Below are positions 52,280-63,674 of a DNA stretch of 64,000 bases, piece by piece (position 1 is the stretch's first letter; every line of letters starts with the position of its first letter). Source of the stretch: Poa pratensis. Taxonomy: Eukaryota; Streptophyta; Magnoliopsida; Poales; Poaceae. The stretch is from the NCBI GenBank assembly GCA_947311845.1, contig CAMZMU010000049.1:10318969-10382968 (forward strand), written 5' to 3'. The notes under the pieces are model-generated. The model saw only the letters and a list, made by a program, of their open reading frames with translations. It ran no database searches and had not been told where the DNA came from. Both the position numbers and the translations under genes were made by a program.

Positions 52280-53008
52280 ATGCTCTACCACTCGTTCTCG
52301 TCGCCGGAAACCTCCACCGGGGCCTTGCCCTTGGCTTTTCCTTCCACCTCTATTGGGGCCTTGCCCTTGCCCTCCACCGAGTTGTCCAGAGCCTTCTGCA
52401 GGTTCTCCGCATACTGCTCTCACCTTCTCCGCGGCTTCTGTGTCGACCACAAAAGCGACCAGAGTATACATGAGTTGTTGCTGCTCAACGGAATGTCTGG
52501 CCTGCTCCGTGGCTTGATAGTCGGTCCTGGCCCAGGTCATACCCGGGTCCACCACCACCTCCTCCCCCTCCTCCTCCTCATCAGACTCAAGATCAATGAA
52601 GGGAATGGGATCGGGAGCAATGACCCGGTGGACGACAAAGCTGCCCCTGCCCCTGCTCGAGCTCGGAGGAGTCCTGCTGGAGTTTGGAGGAGTCCTGGTC
52701 GAGTTCGGAGGAGTGCTGCTCGAGCGTCCAGGGGTCCTTCTCCCGTCGCCGCCCTCGCCCGATTGAAAAAACCAAGGATAACTGACGTGGCGGCAGCGGT
52801 TCGAGCTGGGAGTGGAGCGGCTAGCCAAGAAAAGATCAACCCAAAGATCAGAGTACCGGGGCGAGGGTGGCAAGGAGAGGAAGAGGAGATCAATGGGCAC
52901 TCCACTAGGCCCACACGTCAGAGGTTTCATTAACGGCCAGAGAGGTTGACCCGACGAAAAAGCCCCGTTTGGCCATGTGCTAGTCTCGAAAGAGTGAAGT
53001 GGGGACAA
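52280..53008 (-). pseudogene. Frameshifted ORF of unknown function, probably transposon-derived
   Basis: The minus-strand frame from 53008 encodes a Ser/Thr/Pro-rich repeat (TPPNSTRTPPNSSRTPPSSS), then IPFIDLESDEEEEGEEVVVD and TDYQATEQARHSVEQQQLMY. Near 52400 one extra base shifts it. The correct continuation is AENLQKALDNSVEGKGKAPI, ending in VEVSGDENEW and a TAG at about 52288. I have seen such KGKAP tails in grass transposon ORFs but cannot name the family. Confidence 0.45.
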
Positions 53009-53569
53009 AACTAAAGAAAGCTAATCGAGTATGGAAACATTAAGCGAAGTGGGGCAGCAAAGTAAAAACCTTTTTTTCAAAGAGAAACATACAACGGAAG
53101 TTTCATTTTGATGGTACAGTTAAGTTTCTCTTCATAGTTATTAAGGTACAAGTAAGTTAAGGAAGTAATAATAATAATAATAATTATTATTATACAGTAA
53201 GTTAAGGACATAGTAAAAAATATAGAGAAAGTTTAAAACTAGTTAGGCCTTGTTTGTTACTGGGTATTTTATGAGATTGGTGGGGATAATCCACTAGTGG
53301 ATTGGGTGAAACCCCAAACTTAATCCAATCCCCTAGGATCCAATCCACTAGGTAGGGGTAGTGTATTGAATCCCCTAGGGGATTGAGAAAAATGAACTAG
53401 AGTTTGGAGATTTGTGGGGAAAGGTGAGGATAAAACCTGTCCAATATATACTAGAAACAAACGATATTTTGAGATATGTGAGAATTTGGGGTTTAAACGG
53501 GATAATCCCCACCAATCAAAAAAAAAAAAAAAAAAAACTCTAGAAACAGGACACGGGTAAACGGGGAAA
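53009..53569. other. AT-rich flank with MITE-like segment 53246-53540
   Basis: 53246-53540 begins GGCCTTGTTTGTT and contains GATTGGTGGGGATAATCC, with the inverted GGATAATCCCCACCAATC at 53499-53516, followed by an A run of about 18. This is probably a foldback MITE with an uncertain right end. Confidence 0.5.
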
Positions 53570-53577
53570 TGTCCTTT

Positions 53578-53856
53578 CTCCCGGCACCACCGTTCGTTCC
53601 TCTAGAAGGACCTGTTCTGTCGGAAACGCGGCAGGAGATCCCGGGCAAACTCACGAGTCCGGCGCCTCGCCCGTCGAGCCGCCGCCCTCCCCTCGCCAGC
53701 GCCGGGGAAGGACCGCCCAGGCCCCTTCTCCGCCCCCACCGAATCCGCTCCGCTCACCACCAAGGCTACGGAAGGCTCCCCTTCCGTCCCCTCTCCACTG
53801 GGCAGGCGTGCAGTGCGCACGGCGATCCACCCTGGCTGCCGATCTCCCTGCTGCTG
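53578..53856 (+). other. Probable 5'UTR exon of the CRAL-TRIO gene
   Basis: GC-rich, CT-rich leader-like sequence on the plus strand ending at CTGCTG followed by a GTATGG donor (53857). It would be joined to the acceptor TTTGTAG at 55568. The intron is about 1.7 kb. The transcription start is not visible. Confidence 0.4.
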
Positions 53857-54389
53857 GTATGGAAGCCCTGACTAACGCAGCTCGCTCGGATTGCCGAGTG
53901 CCAGGTTGCTAATTTGTTTCCCGGATATCGCATTCGCCCCGTTGATCCATCGGGGGTTTGATTTGGTTGTTCTAGTGGCAGCTCGTTTTCCCCCAAAAAA
54001 TTGGGGACTGAACTGATCCAACGATTAGTAAGAGATTCTACGATTCTGTTGAATTAGGTAGTTATGTACCCTCGTAATTTGGCCGCATGGTAGTAGAGCT
54101 TGGATGGTTTCGTCACGAGTTCTGGGGAAATTGATAACTGAAGCGTGTACTTAATTAAATCTCCAGTCCTTATCTTTTCTGACTTATTCCTGGATTTTAA
54201 TAGTGCAGAAATGCTTTCTGTTCGTAGTACGAAAATAAATTCAACCAGTTACAAAACGACATGAGTTACATTCACATCACATAGTATATACTCATTTCTC
54301 TGCCATCGTAGATAGGAATGTTCAGTGATGACTCTCCTGTTGTCCTGTTTAATTCTCCATAGATGACCGCGTCGTTTACTTTTGTAATA

Positions 54390-55357
54390 GGACAGGACTA
54401 GGCGTCCCCCGGGGGATCTTTCCGTCCGATCCCCCGGGTCGCCAGCCCGACACGTGTCCACTAATATAGGCTAATCCTGCTTTTGCTACAAAACTCCCGA
54501 TTTTTGCTGCAAATCATCCCGCTTTTGCTGCATTGTAGCAAAAAACGGTTCGTACACAAAACATGAAGGGAAAAATTCTGGCCTCGCCGGAGACCTCACC
54601 GGAGACCTCGCCGGAGACGTGGTAGCAAAAAGTTTATGCTATTGTAGCAACAGAAAAGTTCTATTGTAGCAAAATCAACTTCACCGGAGACTCTTGCCGG
54701 AGACATCGCCGGAGACCTCACCAGAGACCTCGCCGGAGACGTGGTAGCAAAAAGTTTATGCTATTGTAGCAACAGAAAAGTTCTATTGTAGCAAAATCAA
54801 CTTCGCCGGAGACTCTCGCCGGAGACATCGCCGGAGACCTTCTCCGGCGGCGTGTGCATGCTGCAATGCTGCAATATAACAATTTTTTTGCTATTATTGT
54901 TATGTGTTTTGCTACAATAGGATAAAGTTTTTGCTACGATGTTTCCGACGAGGTCTCTGTCGATGTCTCCGGCGAAACCGATTTTGCTACAATAGCACAT
55001 TTTTTTTGCTACGGGATCTCCGGCGAGGTCTCCGGTGAGGTCCGGCGAGTCCGGTGAGGCCGCCGGCGAAATCGGTCTTTTCTCCGGCGAAATTGATTTT
55101 GCTACAATAGCACATCTGTTTTGCTACGGGATCTCCGGTGAGCTCTCCGGTGAGGTCCGGCGAGTCCGGTGAGGTCGCCGGCGAAATCGGTCTTTTCTAA
55201 TCTATTTTCTGGACGAACCGTTTTTTGCTACATAGGAGCAAAAGCGGGCAATTATTTGCTACACGGTAGCAAAAGCGGGATTTGAACAGAAAAAGGGGAC
55301 ACGGGTGACCCGGGTGATCTTTCCCAAAGATCCCCCGGATGATTACTATACTTTTCC
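54390..55357. mobile_element. MULE-type MITE in the 5'UTR intron
   Basis: 968 bp with a perfect 9-bp duplication TTTGTAATA (54381-54389 and 55358-55366). Ends GGACAGGACTAGGCGTCCCC and the inverted GGAAAAGTATAGTAATCATC are imperfect TIRs that improve inward at CCGGGGGATCTTT. The interior is full of repeats of TCTCCGGCGAGGTCTCCGG and TTTTGCTACAATAGCA, arranged inversely on the two sides. No coding potential. Confidence 0.75.
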
Positions 55358-55570
55358 TTTGTAATACCGCAGGGTGTCATAACTTTACTGGCCGTAACCT
55401 TATGCACATGTCTTGACTGTAAGATCCATTTCCTGCTTGTTAGTTCGTTTCAAAAAAAAAAATTTCCTGCTTGTTAGAGACACATGATTTGTAATTGTTC
55501 ATTGAGCTGGTGGTAGTGGTACATGCGAATAGCAGGGCTTGTGATCTGATTCTGCTCATGCTTTGTAGGA

Positions 55571-58500
55571 ATGGCTAATTTTGCCAAGAACTTCCAGTCT
55601 TCAAGCAAGCCAGAGGGTGAAAAGAAATACCAGGGCACGTTGGTTGCGTCTCCAGCAAAAGCCATTTCACCCAAGACCATAAAGAGTATCGTGCCAAAAC
55701 AGTTGATCTTGAACCGGGAGTCGACAAGTCAGGTGGCATCGTTTTTGGTAAAGGTCATTGCTCTTGAAGTAGTGAGGAGGATTTCTAAAGCAAGATGTCC
55801 CTTTATATGGAATTCTATCCAAGCATTGCAAGTCCTTGGATATCCTCCATTTAGATGGATTCAACGATGGGCACCACTCAAATTCATCGTGCAAGGCATT
55901 CAGGTAATTCTTATCTTAGCTCGTCAAGGCCTTGGATCTCTTCAAATTTCCAAGATGCACACCCCTTTTTTTGTTACAAAATTAGATGTGCTTTTGCAAA
56001 TTGTGAGCTATCTGAATATTGTGTTAGTTCCTCTGTGTGCATGAAAATAAGTGAAAGAACAATTCTCTTGCTATTATTCATTTATGTAAAAGACCTCAAT
56101 TTAGTCATCATAAACTAGACCAGAGGGGGAAGGACCCTCTACTTAAGTGATTATAGCACTGCTATACTCAACCACTGGAACTACACTTGCAAGCTGCTAC
56201 CATAACCTGCTTGATAATTAGTGACAAAAATAAGTATACTTGTATTCGTACTCACCTTAGCCATCTGGTTAATCCATCTTATGGATTTGTATCCGTGACC
56301 AGCTGAATGCCCATGTGTAGCTAAGGAAGTAAAAAGCCAATCTGGTGGAAACACGGAAAAACCCAATGATATCAAAACTGACCAAGGCTTGAGAAAAAGC
56401 CAGACATCTTGCAAATAGAGAAACAGTGTAAATAATCATATGTGTTACATATTTAAAACTCCCAGAACAAGATGGTGGAGATTGTGTAGAGATGGTCCTA
56501 CTTTTCAGCAAGTTACTTTTGGTGAAGGGGAGGTGAAATAGCACACAGATCCTATCTTTATTGGATCAAAGATTATTTTATCCACCGAATTTTGGGTCCA
56601 ACGCAGGGCTATAACCATACTAGGCTCTGGCTCACTCAAGCTTCAGTGGAAATACATACTTATTGGCTTTAAGTTGGCATAGAGTTTCTTTTGGCATAGT
56701 TTTTGTTTGGTCCCTTACTCTGCAGTCTAAGCTTCTTAAAGTCTGTGCTGGACTAAGACTCAGGGAGAGATTAAGAAACTACAAAATAGCATGTTCGTAG
56801 TTTCTCTTTCCAATATACTTTAGCATTAACCCGAACAATATATATGCACTAAGTTACTGTACATCTTGTCAATCAATTCATGTGATGCTGTGCTTTTTTT
56901 TAACGAAATGTGATGATGTGCTCATGTATGCTCAGTTGAACCTATATCTTGAGTTGTTTAGGTGTTTTTAAGCTAAACTTTGTTGAATTGCCCAGTTTAA
57001 TACATTTTCTCTATGAAATTTCAAATCCCTTGTATATTTGTGTGACAATAGTTCTTTGTTGAATCGCTATTATGACATACCTGTTTTATGTTATTTCTCA
57101 AATGGTATTTATTTTAATGATAATATGATTCTGCCTGTTTTGCTTCTGAGCACTGATGATTTTTCTTCAATGCAGAAATTATCCACGCCATTGCTGTTTC
57201 TATCTGTCACATCAACATTAGGCGATCTGTCTTCTAAGCACGATGATGAACCTAGTAGGACAACAGTAGCTCCTGACCTTCCTGCTGAATCACATGAAAC
57301 GGCATCAACTTCTGAAACAAGGTTGGTTAAGACTTCAGCAAGAAACACACTAGTGTATTTTCTGATTTTCATCAACTCATACCATGTTAGTTTTGAGCAT
57401 ATCTAATGGAAATATCAGGAAAGTATGAAAAAACAAGTTGTTTTTAGTTTCTCTTTAGTCTTACTCCCATATATGGAGCTGGTAGTGGTGGGCCGTTTGC
57501 CATGCCATCACTCCCCCACCAGAAGTAACTTTCTGACAAGTGGGACCCACTCCATCTTATCTGCCTTCTTTTTTTGTGTTAATTTTTTTGTAATATGATT
57601 ATCTCTATATGTCCTCCTTATTTGTAAGCTCTCTCTCTCTTTTTTTTTTGAAGTGTAAGCCAACTTGTATGACTTCGACTTTGATGCCACAAGATTGGAT
57701 TTGTTTTGTTACTTGTGTTGCATTGCACATCCATTCAGCTAATATTTGATGATGTTGTTATTTCTGCTTGTTTTAGGGAGGACGCTGATAGTGATGGCAC
57801 AAAGGATATTGTTGTTTCTGAGAATTGGCTGGTGCTACTTTTCAAGGAACTTGAAAAACAAGGCATCACTTTGCCTGAGAGGTGGCATTCTACTAGCCTA
57901 TTTGAGATTCATAATAAAAAATACATATTTTGCACTGTTAGTCCTTTAGTGTTACCATAATGGACTACAGCTGGGAGGGAGAGCAGTGATATTTCCCTGC
58001 AATTCTGAAAATTTTAACATGGTTATTTAATAAAGATGGAAACTTGCAAAGATATTGATTTTTTTGGTCATCTAACTTTGTTATTGTCTACATTATCTGC
58101 GGTCCGGTGTGTCTGAGCTGGTCCTAGGTACTGTTGGTGGGGTATTTGGAGGCAAAAATAAACAAAATACTAGTATTTTTTTAACACAATGTTTAAACCT
58201 TTTATTTTCTTTCTGTTCAATTCTGTTTTAGTTGGAGTTGTATGGATCTATATCAGAAGACTAGTTACATGTTGTTGTGCTGGCAAGCATGTTAAGGATC
58301 TTACTTACATGCAGCGAGATGCCATGTAGCTGATAATTTATCTGGTGTGTTTCAGGTTCAGTGAGGATGAACTACGCAGATTTCACATTGCCGCAAATGG
58401 TGACTTTTCAAGCTTGCTCTCTTCAGTTAAGAAGACAATCCGTTGGAGGGAAACTTTTCACATACTAACATTGCAAGAACTTGAGAAATGGTCCCATTTG

Positions 58501-60197
58501 GTCTTTTGGCATGGGTTTGACACTATGCTTCGGCCTTGTTTAGTAATCCGCCTTGGACTTGCATGCTCTAGTATAGCCCCTCGTGATAGGCCTCGTTTTG
58601 GACAAGCAGTAGGTAAATTCTCAACCTGTTTAATCTACCTATCAATTTATTCCTTAGACGATATATTTTCTTGCTCATGCTTCTTAACATGGGCAATGGA
58701 TTTCTTGCTCACACTTCTTTCTATGGATCTTTTTTATTCTATCATGCTGCCGTTAGTAGCACTTACTTAATTCGCAAAAAAGAGCACTTAATATGTCGGA
58801 TAACATACTCCCTCCGTCCTGGTTCATAGGGCGTAGATGGCAATTCTCTGGGCCCTAGATATTCGCTGATTGGGGTAAAATCTTGCATGCATTGGTGGGG
58901 AGAGACAACCAACCTCTAATTAGCAGACTTGCCTAAGAGGTGGGGGGATTTTGGGACTGCATGATTTCCGAAGTGTGCCCTTTGAACCGGGATGGAGGGA
59001 GTAGCATCTTTTTCAGCAGTTATTTTTTCAAGATCTTCTTATCATGGAGAAGTTAATTAGTTTTCTTGTTTACTTACCATTTCAGAAGCATTCTCCTTCC
59101 TCTTTTCAGCTTGTAGTGGCGGTCACTAATCACTACCATCTTCTTTTCAGTTTCTCAAATTGACCATGGGACTATACATTTGACCAATGAAGAAGATCCA
59201 AGAATTACTGTTTTGCTGGATTGCCATGGGATTTCTCCATTCAGATTTCCGATGCAAATGATGAGGTCATTTGTCACCATAGTTCAGGACAACTATCCAA
59301 ATCGTCTTGGTGTATTATTTGTTGTCCGTCTTCCTCCAGTTGTCAGAGTTATTGCACAGACTTTTATCCAAGTAAGATTACTATATCTTGCCCTAATTAT
59401 GCAAATGCACACGATTCATGTTTGAAGATGTGTGCAATTGTGACAAGTAGCATATTTGAATAACTGGCATCCTCTATTACTCTTTTTGTCTATCGACCAT
59501 GTAATTTACAAACTTCCATCATCAGCTATGTCTGTCTTATGTAGATAATCATCGGGTCTTCCTGATCTTGTTTGGTTAGTGGGTCATGATTTGTTAAATG
59601 TTCATGACTGCTAAATTTCCAAGTCGTACCAGCTGCGTATATGGTTTGGTGCCAAAATTTGCCTGTCGAACACTTGTATTGGGTTTGTGGCCACCCCCAG
59701 ATTAATATTTTATCAAATTTGGGTACCCATTTTTTGATATATTCAGGCAAGGCTGGATGAAAGCCTGGATGAGCACCATATGCCCTGCTGGAAAGCAGCA
59801 GTTTGCGGTACTTACTAGTTCCTCTTGAAATTCTGTGCAGCTCCTGAACCAATCCACAAAGCAGAAGCTGCGTTTTGAGGGAGAATCATACAAGAAGACA
59901 TTAGCCGAGTTCTTGCAGGTCGTGCCAGCTTTCCTCGGTGGTAAATGCGACTGCTCACGATGCAAGAAGCCTCGCGATGGTTCACTAATCCAGGCAGGGG
60001 AAGGGAGCAGAAGCAAGAGCCATATCAGCACCGGCTCCGGATCACCAATCGCAGGCATGGACTTCGATGAGGAGGTGGAGCTTCCATCCCCTTACACCTG
60101 CGAGAACGCGTTAAGGGCTGCAATAATCGGCCTGCTGATGGTGTGGATCTTCATCGCGTTCCTCGCTGGGATGAACGACCCCCAGCCTGTTGCTTAG
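55571..60197 (+). CDS. SEC14/CRAL-TRIO-like lipid-transfer protein with C-terminal membrane anchor
   Basis: Six coding exons: 55571-55903, 57176-57321, 57777-57881, 58356-58612, 59151-59371 and 59841-60197. All are GT-AG and total 472 residues. The N-terminus (1-111) is basic with an amphipathic LILNRESTSQVASFLVKVIA segment. A Ser/Thr/Asp-rich linker follows. SENWLVLLFKELEKQGITLP and ELRRFHIAANGDFSSLLSSV match the CRAL-TRIO N-terminal helices and lead-in. The lipid-binding core has DPRITVLLDCHGISPFRFP and NYPNRLGVLFVVRLPPVVRV, then LLNQSTKQKLRFEG, the order typical of Sec14 proteins. Residues 444-465 (ALRAAIIGLLMVWIFIAFLA) form one membrane segment, so the protein is probably tail-anchored. 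Such proteins bind or exchange phosphoinositides and other lipids. No lesions are seen. Start chosen as the first ATG after the acceptor. Confidence 0.85.
58808..59001. mobile_element. Stowaway MITE in intron 5 of the CRAL-TRIO gene
   Basis: CTCCCTCCGTCCTGGTTCAT on the left and TTGAACCGGGATGGAGGGAG on the right, flanked by TA. About 194 bp. Good inverted ends mark a relatively young insertion. Confidence 0.88.
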
Positions 60198-60361
60198 CCT
60201 TCTGAAACATGTGACGGTTCACAGAACTGCCTATCGGTACCGTAGCATTAGTGTATGTTTGTTGCTAGGTGTTTTTTTCGCATGTCCTTCGTCAGGGGTT
60301 CCTCTGCAAGCCGGCGTATAGTGGTGCTGCTTCAGCTGCCAAGATTTATATGGTAAAGATG

Positions 60362-60367
60362 AATAAA
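60362..60367 (+). terminator. Polyadenylation signal of the CRAL-TRIO gene
   Basis: AATAAA 165 bases after the stop codon, followed by T/G-rich sequence. Confidence 0.6.
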
Positions 60368-60862
60368 GTTGGTGTGTGTTATGGTTCTCACCCAGTGTGA
60401 TTTTTAGGCTCTCTTTGTACCAGACTACTGCTGCTGCTACTTCACCGTTATCGTTAGCTGTTGTTTCAAAATGTATATTTTGTAGTACTGATCGTGGCTG
60501 TGTCTCCGGTCCTACAGATTGTTGTTGCTGTTCTTTTTTCCAGTTTGTTAATGCTGCTGATGGGTAACCATGCCTCGTGTTTTTGGTCACCATTTTTGCG
60601 GCTGCCATCTTGATGTCGAGACGACAAACAGCAACTGAAGCGCGAACATCGCTCCTTGAACCCAAAACGAAGCAATGCACAGTATCTGCCCTCAGGATAG
60701 GGGGTTGTTTATGCTTGTTTGGTTCAAAGGAATTCTATAGGGGTTTTGAAAGATTTTAGTTTATTTTTGTTTGTAGGATTCGGAATCATAGGATTTTTTG
60801 TCCATTTTGTATTTTTTTCAGAGTCAACCTAAGAAAAATTCCCTTTGTTTCAACAGTCCTTT

Positions 60863-61154
60863 GGGCCTCTTTGATTTACAGGATTCTCAAAACACAGGAA
60901 CGGGAAATTCATAGATTGTAGTGGCATGTCCTATGGATCCTATATAATTAGAAAACTATAGGAATTTGGATTAAATATTTGTTTGAATACAGGAAACATA
61001 AAATGAATTTTCCTCCAAACGAGAATGCAAGTGAAGCCTTAGAATAGTTTCTAAGAGTTTCAATCCTATAGATCAAACAACCAACATGGGAATATTTTGC
61101 AAGGAATCAAATCCTCCACGAATCTTTTGAATTTCCTTCAAATCAAAGGAGCCC
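60863..61154. mobile_element. Tourist-like MITE
   Basis: GGGCCTCTTTGATTTACAGG on the left and TCAAATCAAAGGAGCCC on the right are inverted. It is about 292 bp and followed by TTA. The interior is AT-rich with AGGATTC and GAATTTCC motifs. Confidence 0.7.
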
Positions 61155-61371
61155 TTAGAATAATTGTTGTGTTTTAGGCAATGAGCCTAATGATAAATAT
61201 TACATATTCACGTGTTTTTAATTCCTACGAGATTCAAACAAGTCATGACATCCTGAGAACTAAGAGGACCGTCATGGTTCATCGGGTAAGTAACAATTAT
61301 TTCGACATTTTCATAACTCATGTATCGTAAACATAATTTTGTAGCTAATTTTGTCACGATTGTGACATCTA

Positions 61372-61454
61372 CAACCTTTGTTCCGTATTATAAGCCGTTT
61401 TGCCTAGCTAATTTAGTTTGCCAAAACGGCTTATAATACGGAACAGAGGGAGTA
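61372..61454. mobile_element. Short Stowaway MITE hairpin
   Basis: TTCCGTATTATAAGCCGTTT is mirrored by AAACGGCTTATAATACGGAA, and the right end is CAGAGGGAGTA. The left terminal bases have decayed. Confidence 0.8.
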
Positions 61455-62245
61455 TTTTGCCAGTCATACTTTTTAGGAAGCAATAATATATAAATGTAGT
61501 TATAGCAAGATTATGCATGAATCAAATATTCACCTAGTCATAGTCCCATAGCCTCATAGGAACCCCGGTGTTTTTGTAGCTAGTGTTTGTTCCCTCCTTT
61601 TCTCACAGAAAGGAACATATGCATAGGTCGCTTTGTGTTTAGTTAATCATTTATAACAAAAATGCAATAGGATTACGTTTCTTTCTAGTTGTCCCGTTTT
61701 ACCGATTTATGTAATGAATTATAGTTTATCTCACGTCGTGGTGCACCACTAAGAATGATCCACGTCCATGGCGGATTGCTAGGGTATGCCCTCTACCTCA
61801 CTTGGATCACAATTTTTATGATTTCAGTTTTATTTATTTATTGGTAGTTTTTCTTGCTTATGGTTCAAGGGGTTTTTGGTGTTAGCTTACATACATATTG
61901 GAAGGTATTGCTTGGGGGATTAATTATCTCCTTTAGTTCGAGGAAAAACTACAAACGTTATTGGTTTACTCCTGCTATTGCTCACCTCATCACTCCTCTC
62001 TATCTCGCTCATCTCACCGCTCTGCTACATATCTATCACACACCATCTAAGCGGTTAGAGAAATCGACACACTGAGAGTACCACAAAACCGTGGTTTCCC
62101 CCCTTTGGTAAGGGATATATTTGGGCGATGGTGTCACGACAATAGGACGATAGAGGGGTGGATGTGGTGGTGCCGCTTTAAAGTGGTGGATGAGGTGACC
62201 GAAACTCGCGAGAAGAGAGTATAGGCGAGGGGAGAACCACGGGTG

Positions 62246-62324
62246 CAACGCAGGAAGAGTACATCATATTTTAGACGTAACGATGTGCGACGCGGGAAGA
62301 GTACATCATATTTTAGACGCTACG
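62246..62324. repeat. Direct repeat, period 42 bp
   Basis: GGAAGAGTACATCATATTTT occurs at 62253 and 62295, with flanking similarity of about 37 bp. Confidence 0.8.
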
Positions 62325-62812
62325 TTAAGATCCTTGTGTTACTTTTTTCGAATGAGGCTGCAAGTATAGTGTTTTCTTAACTGTAGTATAGTTTTTGAAC
62401 TGTTTTCTTAACTGTAGTTTAGTGTTCTTGATGATGGTTTACTTACCCGCTGACCGACGATATGACAAGGCAGAGGAGCAGGACACTGTTTTGCGAGACG
62501 GTACTGTACACAGTACTCCAGTAGTGGTAGTACTCCTAACCCTAGTACAGCGGCACAGTGTAGCGGTCCTCTCCAGACTCCACCTACACAAACCCCTCCC
62601 CTCTCCGTCCGACCGCCTCCCCGGACGCCGACGCCGACGCCTTCCCCCCTCGTGCCCTCGCCGCCGACGGGGACGCTCCTTCCCCTACCGCCCTCCCGCT
62701 GCCGCCCCATCGCCCCGAGCTGCCAGATCGGCCCGTCCTCCTCCCGGGCCTCGGCAGATCTGCACGGCCGGCAGCCGACCCCACCCGACCGACGGCCCTC
62801 CCCTAGCTAGCC

Positions 62813-63674
62813 ATGGTGAGTTCCTTGGTCTCTACACCGTCTCATTCATTCCCGCCCGATCCGGGCGGCCACCTAGTGTGACTGGCTAGGCCAATGGACT
62901 TTCCCTGTCGGACCTCGCTAGGCTGTTCGCTTGTAGATTGGACGAGCTGGTTGGATTTTAGACCGCGAATCTTTCTCTAGACGCTAGGTTTTTCTTGATC
63001 ATCGCATTGCTTGCTGCTGCCAGTCGCATTTAAGGTACACATATCCCATGTTTCCAGCTTACATCTTGTTTCGGGGTAGCAGAATCATGTGGAAACTAGG
63101 TTGTATGTCATGTTTGAAATTTGTATAGCCGTTTCCCGCAGTGTTATGCTTTTTTTTTGGGAAAATGGCGAATCCCTATACCGACATGTATCGTGTTGGA
63201 CACACCTGTTTGTGTCCATGCCCGTGCAACCTAGATGTTACTTGTTTCTGTTGTAGAGCTTGCAGAGTGGGGAGATCTAGTTAACATTACCAGATGTGCC
63301 TTAAGTTTTTCCCTGGAGCCGGTTTGGAGTCTGACCGTTTGGTGTTTATTTTGGAATGCATTGTGCTAGGATCAAGTTATGATGAGTCCATCAACAAGCG
63401 ACATTAGCGGCGGTGGCAAGAGTGCAAGGAGCAAGAGCAGAAGCAGGAGCAAGAGCAGAAGCAGAAGCAGGAGCAGGAGCAAGAGCAATAGTAGGAGCAG
63501 GAGCAAGAGCAGGAGTAGGAGTAGGAGTAGAAGCAGGAGTAGAAGTCGCAGCCGGAGCAGAAGCCGAAGCCCTCGGCGAGATAGACTGCGCAGTGAGCGT
63601 GCACCTCGCCGCAGCCGTAGCCCACCTCGTCGTGGCCGCAGTCCTCCTCGTCGTGGTGAACGTCGTGGCTACAG
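62813..63674 (+). CDS. RS-domain (SR-type) RNA-binding protein, 5' part
   Basis: Probable exons 62813-62815 (ATG only, followed by a GTGAGT donor) and 63370-63674 (acceptor GTGCTAG, donor GTATGC at 63675). The spliced reading is M, DQVMMSPSTSDISGGGKSAR, then a long Arg/Ser domain of SR dipeptides (about residues 25-67), SPRRDRLRSE and RRSRSPPRRGRSPPRRGER. RS domains mediate splicing-factor interactions in nuclear speckles. The RNA-recognition motif expected after it would be in exons beyond the window. If the intron is retained, the ATG opens only about 22 codons. Alternatively translation starts at the Met codons at 63379 or 63382. The leader 62560-62812 is CT-rich with no TATA seen. It could be an SR45a/Tra2-like or other SR protein; this cannot be decided here. 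Confidence 0.7.
62816..63369 (+). other. Intron 1 of the RS-domain gene
   Basis: 554 bp, T-rich in its 3' half, bounded by GTGAGT and GTGCTAG. No other feature is seen. Confidence 0.6.

Larger units (their letters stand above)
60368..62559. other. Intergenic sequence with MITEs
   Basis: Includes a Tourist-like MITE (60863-61154), a Stowaway hairpin (61372-61454) and a 42-bp duplication (62246-62324). 60713-60840 looks like another MITE fragment with TTTGGTTCAAAGGAATTC. No gene is supported. Confidence 0.5.
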
